A DNA stretch of 32,439 nucleotides from a virus: positions 1-32,439 of the IMG/VR virus record IMGVR_UViG_3300037337_000046; one strand, written 5' to 3'. The position numbers and the translations under genes are program-made. The notes below the pieces were generated by a model. The model did not search any database. It was not told the origin of the DNA and worked only from the letters and a program-made list of their open reading frames with translations. How positions within the stretch are numbered: position 1 is the first letter of the stretch; every line of letters begins with the position of its first letter. Below are positions 30,186-32,439 of the stretch, piece after piece.

Positions 30186-31054
30186 TGGTTACAAAGATAA
30201 CTAATAATATTCACAGAATTGATTTAGGAGTTTCGGGCAGGCTTGCGGTAATCTCAGACCTCCACTGGGATAATCCAAAATGCGATCAAGTCAAACTTAA
30301 AACTCATCTGGATTATTGCCTGAAAAATAAGATACCCATTTTTGTGAACGGTGACTTCTTTTGCCTGATGCAGGGAAAGGGAGATCGAAGAGGTAATAAA
30401 TCAGACATTCGATCCGAACACAACAATGCGAAGTATCTTGACTCTGTAGTCGAAACCGCTGTTGAATGGTTTGCGCCCTATGCTTCAATCTTGACTGTAA
30501 TCGGTTACGGTAATCACGAGACTGCAATTATCAAACATCAGGAAACCGACCTATTGCAGCGATTTGTTGACTTGCTTAATTACAAGTGTAAAAGCAATGT
30601 TTTTGCGGGTGGTTACGGGGGTTGGCTGATTCTGGATAAGAAGCACAAGGAAAGTAGTGATAAGGTGTTAACTAGAACACTTAAGTATTTTCACGGTTCG
30701 GGTGGTGGAGGTGTGGTGACTAGAGGAGAAATAAACCTTACTAGGGCTTTGGAAATACACGAGGGATTCGACATCTATTGCCTTGCGCACATTCACGAGA
30801 ATAAAGCTACCGACGTAGTTCGTGAAGCGGTTCGATTCAATAACGGAAGCCATAATTTTGAACAGATACACAGAAATGTTCACCTAATGATTACAGGCAC
30901 GTACAAAGAGGAATTTGCTGATGGTTCGAGTGGTTGGCACGTAGAAAGAAATGCACCTATAAAGTATATTGGAGGCAGGATATTGACGCTTACAAGCCAC
31001 CTAAAAAATAATGAGTATGAAGTTTTAGTTGACTCAATAAAATTTCCGTTATGA
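30185..31054 (+). CDS. Calcineurin-like metallophosphoesterase, 289 aa
   Basis: The metal-binding set is complete: Asp25 and His27 in VISDLHWD, Asp57 in VNGDFF, Asn110-His111 in YGNHE, His170 in YFHGSGGGG, and His202/His204 in LAHIHE. Length and spacing fit a stand-alone phosphoesterase, with a basic insert (QGKGDRRGNKSDIR) at 63-76. It could hydrolyse nucleic acid, a nucleotide or a lipid-linked substrate. It lies within the lysis operon, overlapping holin and endolysin genes by 1 and 4 bases, so a role timed with lysis (host DNA or envelope) is suggested but not shown. Confidence 0.82.
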   Translation: MVTKITNNIHRIDLGVSGRLAVISDLHWDNPKCDQVKLKTHLDYCLKNKIPIFVNGDFFCLMQGKGDRRGNKSDIRSEHNNAKYLDSVVETAVEWFAPYASILTVIGYGNHETAIIKHQETDLLQRFVDLLNYKCKSNVFAGGYGGWLILDKKHKESSDKVLTRTLKYFHGSGGGGVVTRGEINLTRALEIHEGFDIYCLAHIHENKATDVVREAVRFNNGSHNFEQIHRNVHLMITGTYKEEFADGSSGWHVERNAPIKYIGGRILTLTSHLKNNEYEVLVDSIKFPL

Positions 31055-31497
31055 AACTAAATGAAAAAGGAACTGTATTATTGCACCACTTTGAGGGGCT
31101 AAAATTAAAGGCTTATAAGTGTCCTGCTGATGTTTGGACTATTGGTTTCGGTAACACCTTTTACGAAGATGGAAGCAAGGTTAAGCAAGGTGACGCGGTG
31201 ACTAAAGAAAGGGCTAGTGAGCTTTTTAATTCTGTAGCTGCATCTTTTGCAAATCAGATTACAGGCAGCATAAAAGCAAAATTAAACGAGAATCAATTTA
31301 GTTCTTTGGTTTCTTTCGCTTATAATGTGGGGGTTGCTAATTTCAAAAAATCAACGCTGCTAAAAAAGATCAACATAGACAAAAATGATCCCACAATATT
31401 TACAGAGTTTCTAAGGTGGGACAAGGCAGCGGGCAAAGTATTGGCAGGCTTAAAAATAAGACGCGAGGCAGAGGCTAAATTGTACTTTGAAAAATGA
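31051..31497 (+). CDS. GH24 endolysin (T4-type lysozyme fold) with Cys in the catalytic triad
   Basis: 148 residues, a muramidase that cuts peptidoglycan. The GH24 motif is HFEGLKLKAYKCPADVWTIG: Glu15 is the catalytic acid, Cys24 occupies the position usually held by Asp, and Thr30 completes an E-8x-C-5x-T triad, a variant known among phage lysozymes. GFGNT follows. The C-terminal lobe has LNENQFSSLVSFAYNVGVAN and FLRWDKAAGKVLAGLKIRR, both usual. No signal sequence is present, so it needs the holin. It overlaps the spanin gene by 4 bases. Confidence 0.85.
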   Translation: MKLNEKGTVLLHHFEGLKLKAYKCPADVWTIGFGNTFYEDGSKVKQGDAVTKERASELFNSVAASFANQITGSIKAKLNENQFSSLVSFAYNVGVANFKKSTLLKKINIDKNDPTIFTEFLRWDKAAGKVLAGLKIRREAEAKLYFEK

Positions 31498-31982
31498 AAT
31501 ACCTCTTACTATTCCTAATCCTTTGCAGCTCTTGTAGGAGCGTAAAAAAGGACCTAAGCAAGTCAAGCGAAAACGTAACTGAAAAAAATACTGAGCAAAT
31601 CACAGAAACCGTAAAAGAAAAGACTGCTGTAAAATCTGTGTCTGAGCTAAAAAAAGCATCTGAGTCACTGGAGATTTCAGGAATGAAAATTTACCCTAAA
31701 GGCGTTTTCGTTATTGATTTGTCCGGTACTTTTACGGGGGAAGCTGATTCGGTTGTGCAGGTCAAAAATAAGGCTGTTATAGATGTTTACAACGAAAGTA
31801 ATGTAATTACACAGCTTAAGGAGTTGGAGGCTAAGAAGCACACTAAAAATGATTCTGAAAGGATTACAAGTAAAGAAGTCTTTGAGAAAAAAGTAGAGCG
31901 AAAGCCTAATACCGTATTGGGTATTTTTTTAGTTGTGATCGCTTTGGGGGTTGGCTGGTTTTTTTATTGGAAAAATAAATGA
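31494..31982 (+). CDS. Unimolecular spanin (u-spanin), 162 aa
   Basis: An N-terminal lipoprotein signal (MKYLLLFLILCSSC, acylation at Cys14) and a C-terminal membrane segment (TVLGIFLVVIALGVGWFFYW, about 140-159) bracket a charged, helical and beta-rich periplasmic part. This is the layout of the T1 gp11-type u-spanin: outer-membrane lipid anchor and inner-membrane helix in one protein, joining the two membranes for fusion. The last residues KNK are cytoplasmic. It follows the endolysin with ATGA overlap, exactly where a spanin is expected. It is also direct evidence for a Gram-negative host. Confidence 0.8.
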   Translation: MKYLLLFLILCSSCRSVKKDLSKSSENVTEKNTEQITETVKEKTAVKSVSELKKASESLEISGMKIYPKGVFVIDLSGTFTGEADSVVQVKNKAVIDVYNESNVITQLKELEAKKHTKNDSERITSKEVFEKKVERKPNTVLGIFLVVIALGVGWFFYWKNK

Positions 31983-31991
31983 TCTTATGTT

Positions 31992-32021
31992 TTGCATTAT
32001 TAAATAAATTGTTTAATTTTA
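31992..32021 (+). promoter_or_regulatory. Promoter/operator repeat, copy 4
   Basis: TTG at 31992-31994 and TAATTTTA at 32014-32021 are 19 bases apart; the -7 box is the closest of the four copies to TAnnTTTG. The spacer ATTAAATAAATTGTTTAAT is the same as in copy 1. It begins ten bases after the spanin stop and drives the gene at 32059. Confidence 0.65.
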
Positions 32022-32058
32022 TGGTATAGCAATTCAGCTATCCAAAACCAAAAGCGAT

Positions 32059-32310
32059 ATGGCAACTATCAAAAACACAATTAAGAAAGTAGAGAAAGTA
32101 ACAGGTTTAAAAATTCAAACAAATAGCAACAATCAACACTGGGTAGAATTTAAGGGATATACCTTATCATTTTTTCCAAATGGGATTATGAGCGAAGAAG
32201 CTCAAGCCATTAGTTTTTATACTAAAAAAATAGGATCAGAAGATAATTACCACAATGGAATATTTCACGACAACGCAATGCAAGCGCTAGGATTCATATC
32301 AAGAAATTAA
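32059..32310 (+). CDS. Hypothetical protein, 83 aa
   Basis: Preceded by AGCGA and promoter copy 4, so it is an independent unit. The product starts MATIKNTIKKVEKVTGLKIQ, a basic helix, then a beta part (NQHWVEFKGYTLSFFPNGIM) and a helix with HNGIFHDNAMQALGFIS. The 'VEFKGYTLSFFPNG' core looks like a small DNA- or RNA-associated phage domain but is not named. Its own promoter of the early type suggests expression with the 264 and 1157 genes, not with the lysis genes. Confidence 0.65.
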   Translation: MATIKNTIKKVEKVTGLKIQTNSNNQHWVEFKGYTLSFFPNGIMSEEAQAISFYTKKIGSEDNYHNGIFHDNAMQALGFISRN

Positions 32311-32314
32311 CCAA

Positions 32315-32334
32315 AGCCCTTCGGGGCTATTTTT
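32315..32334 (+). terminator. UUCG-tetraloop terminator, hairpin copy 3
   Basis: AGCCC-TTCG-GGGCT (32315-32328) is the same hairpin as at 547 and 1322, but here it is followed by ATTTTT, so it probably terminates the transcript of the 32059 gene. Confidence 0.65.
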
Positions 32335-32339
32335 ATGCC

Positions 32340-32368
32340 AAAAAAAAGGAGCAGTCATAAACCGCCCC
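32340..32368 (-). terminator. Intrinsic terminator, leftward
   Basis: On the - strand, GGGGCGGT (32368-32361) pairs with ACTGCTCC (32355-32348) with two G-U pairs, followed by eight T. It ends the leftward gene at 32400 and faces the rightward terminator at 32315. Confidence 0.65.
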
Positions 32369-32399
32369 TTTATCGCACTACTAAAACATAACCTAACAT

Positions 32400-32439
32400 C
32401 TATTTTTTCAAATCGCTTATATCAATTATTACAACTGCT
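32400..32439 (-). CDS. Partial leftward gene, C-terminus only
   Basis: Reading leftward from the window edge, one frame gives AVVIIDISDLKK and then TAG (32402-32400). Only 12 residues are visible, but a proper leftward terminator lies downstream at 32340-32368, which supports a gene ending here. If the window closed as a circle at its exact ends, this frame would not join that of the leftward gene at 1-76. No function can be given. Confidence 0.35.
   Translation of the reverse strand, partial: AVVIIDISDLKK

Overview
The window looks like most or all of the genome of a tailed, non-contractile (siphovirus-type) phage of a Bacteroidota host, or a prophage of that kind. Signs of a Bacteroidota host: -7 promoter elements of the form TAnnTTTG (two exact TATATTTG copies), TTG boxes at -33 spacing, almost no Shine-Dalgarno sequences, a BT4734/VirE-type primase-helicase, and structural proteins resembling those of Bacteroidetes phages. 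The DNA is visibly A+T-rich and nearly all genes lie on the + strand.

Layout. 1-263: start of a leftward gene, a terminator and the first promoter. 264-3357: small early genes, including an XRE-type regulator, an ERF single-strand annealing protein and a Gp157-like protein. 3358-4222: a gene-poor stretch flanked by imperfect direct repeats, then small helix-turn-helix genes. 4215-9116: replication (primase-helicase, a candidate origin with a long inverted repeat, a zinc-ribbon DEAD-like helicase, a VRR-NUC nuclease, an SSB-like protein). 9512-9963: two small lipoproteins. 10033-12348: packaging (TerS, TerL, unknown). 12397-12714: a monocistronic moron with its own promoter and terminator. 12802-19733: tail genes ending in the tape measure. 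19835-20376: a leftward three-gene cassette (RHH protein, small membrane protein, unknown). 20445-25877: head genes (ClpP-like protease/scaffold, capsid, probable tail tube or decoration protein, portal, connector). 25880-29645: fibres and baseplate-like proteins. 29700-31982: lysis (holin, metallophosphoesterase, GH24 endolysin, one-protein spanin). 32059-32439: a final small gene, convergent terminators and the end of a leftward gene.

Working together. Recombination and replication genes act first. Packaging and morphogenesis follow from promoters placed directly after terminators. The lysis operon is tightly coupled, with successive starts overlapping the preceding stops. Four near-identical promoter/operator elements (189, 1101, 8429, 31992) and a shared leader before two moron-type genes (12397 on +, 20047 on -) suggest phage-encoded regulation of scattered units.

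The most unusual points are the structural gene order (tail genes before head genes, portal after capsid), the leftward cassette with a duplicated promoter-leader inside the late region, the repeated operator-like promoters, and the phosphoesterase inside the lysis operon. No integrase, partition gene, insertion sequence, CRISPR array or convincing tRNA was found, so the lifestyle is undetermined.
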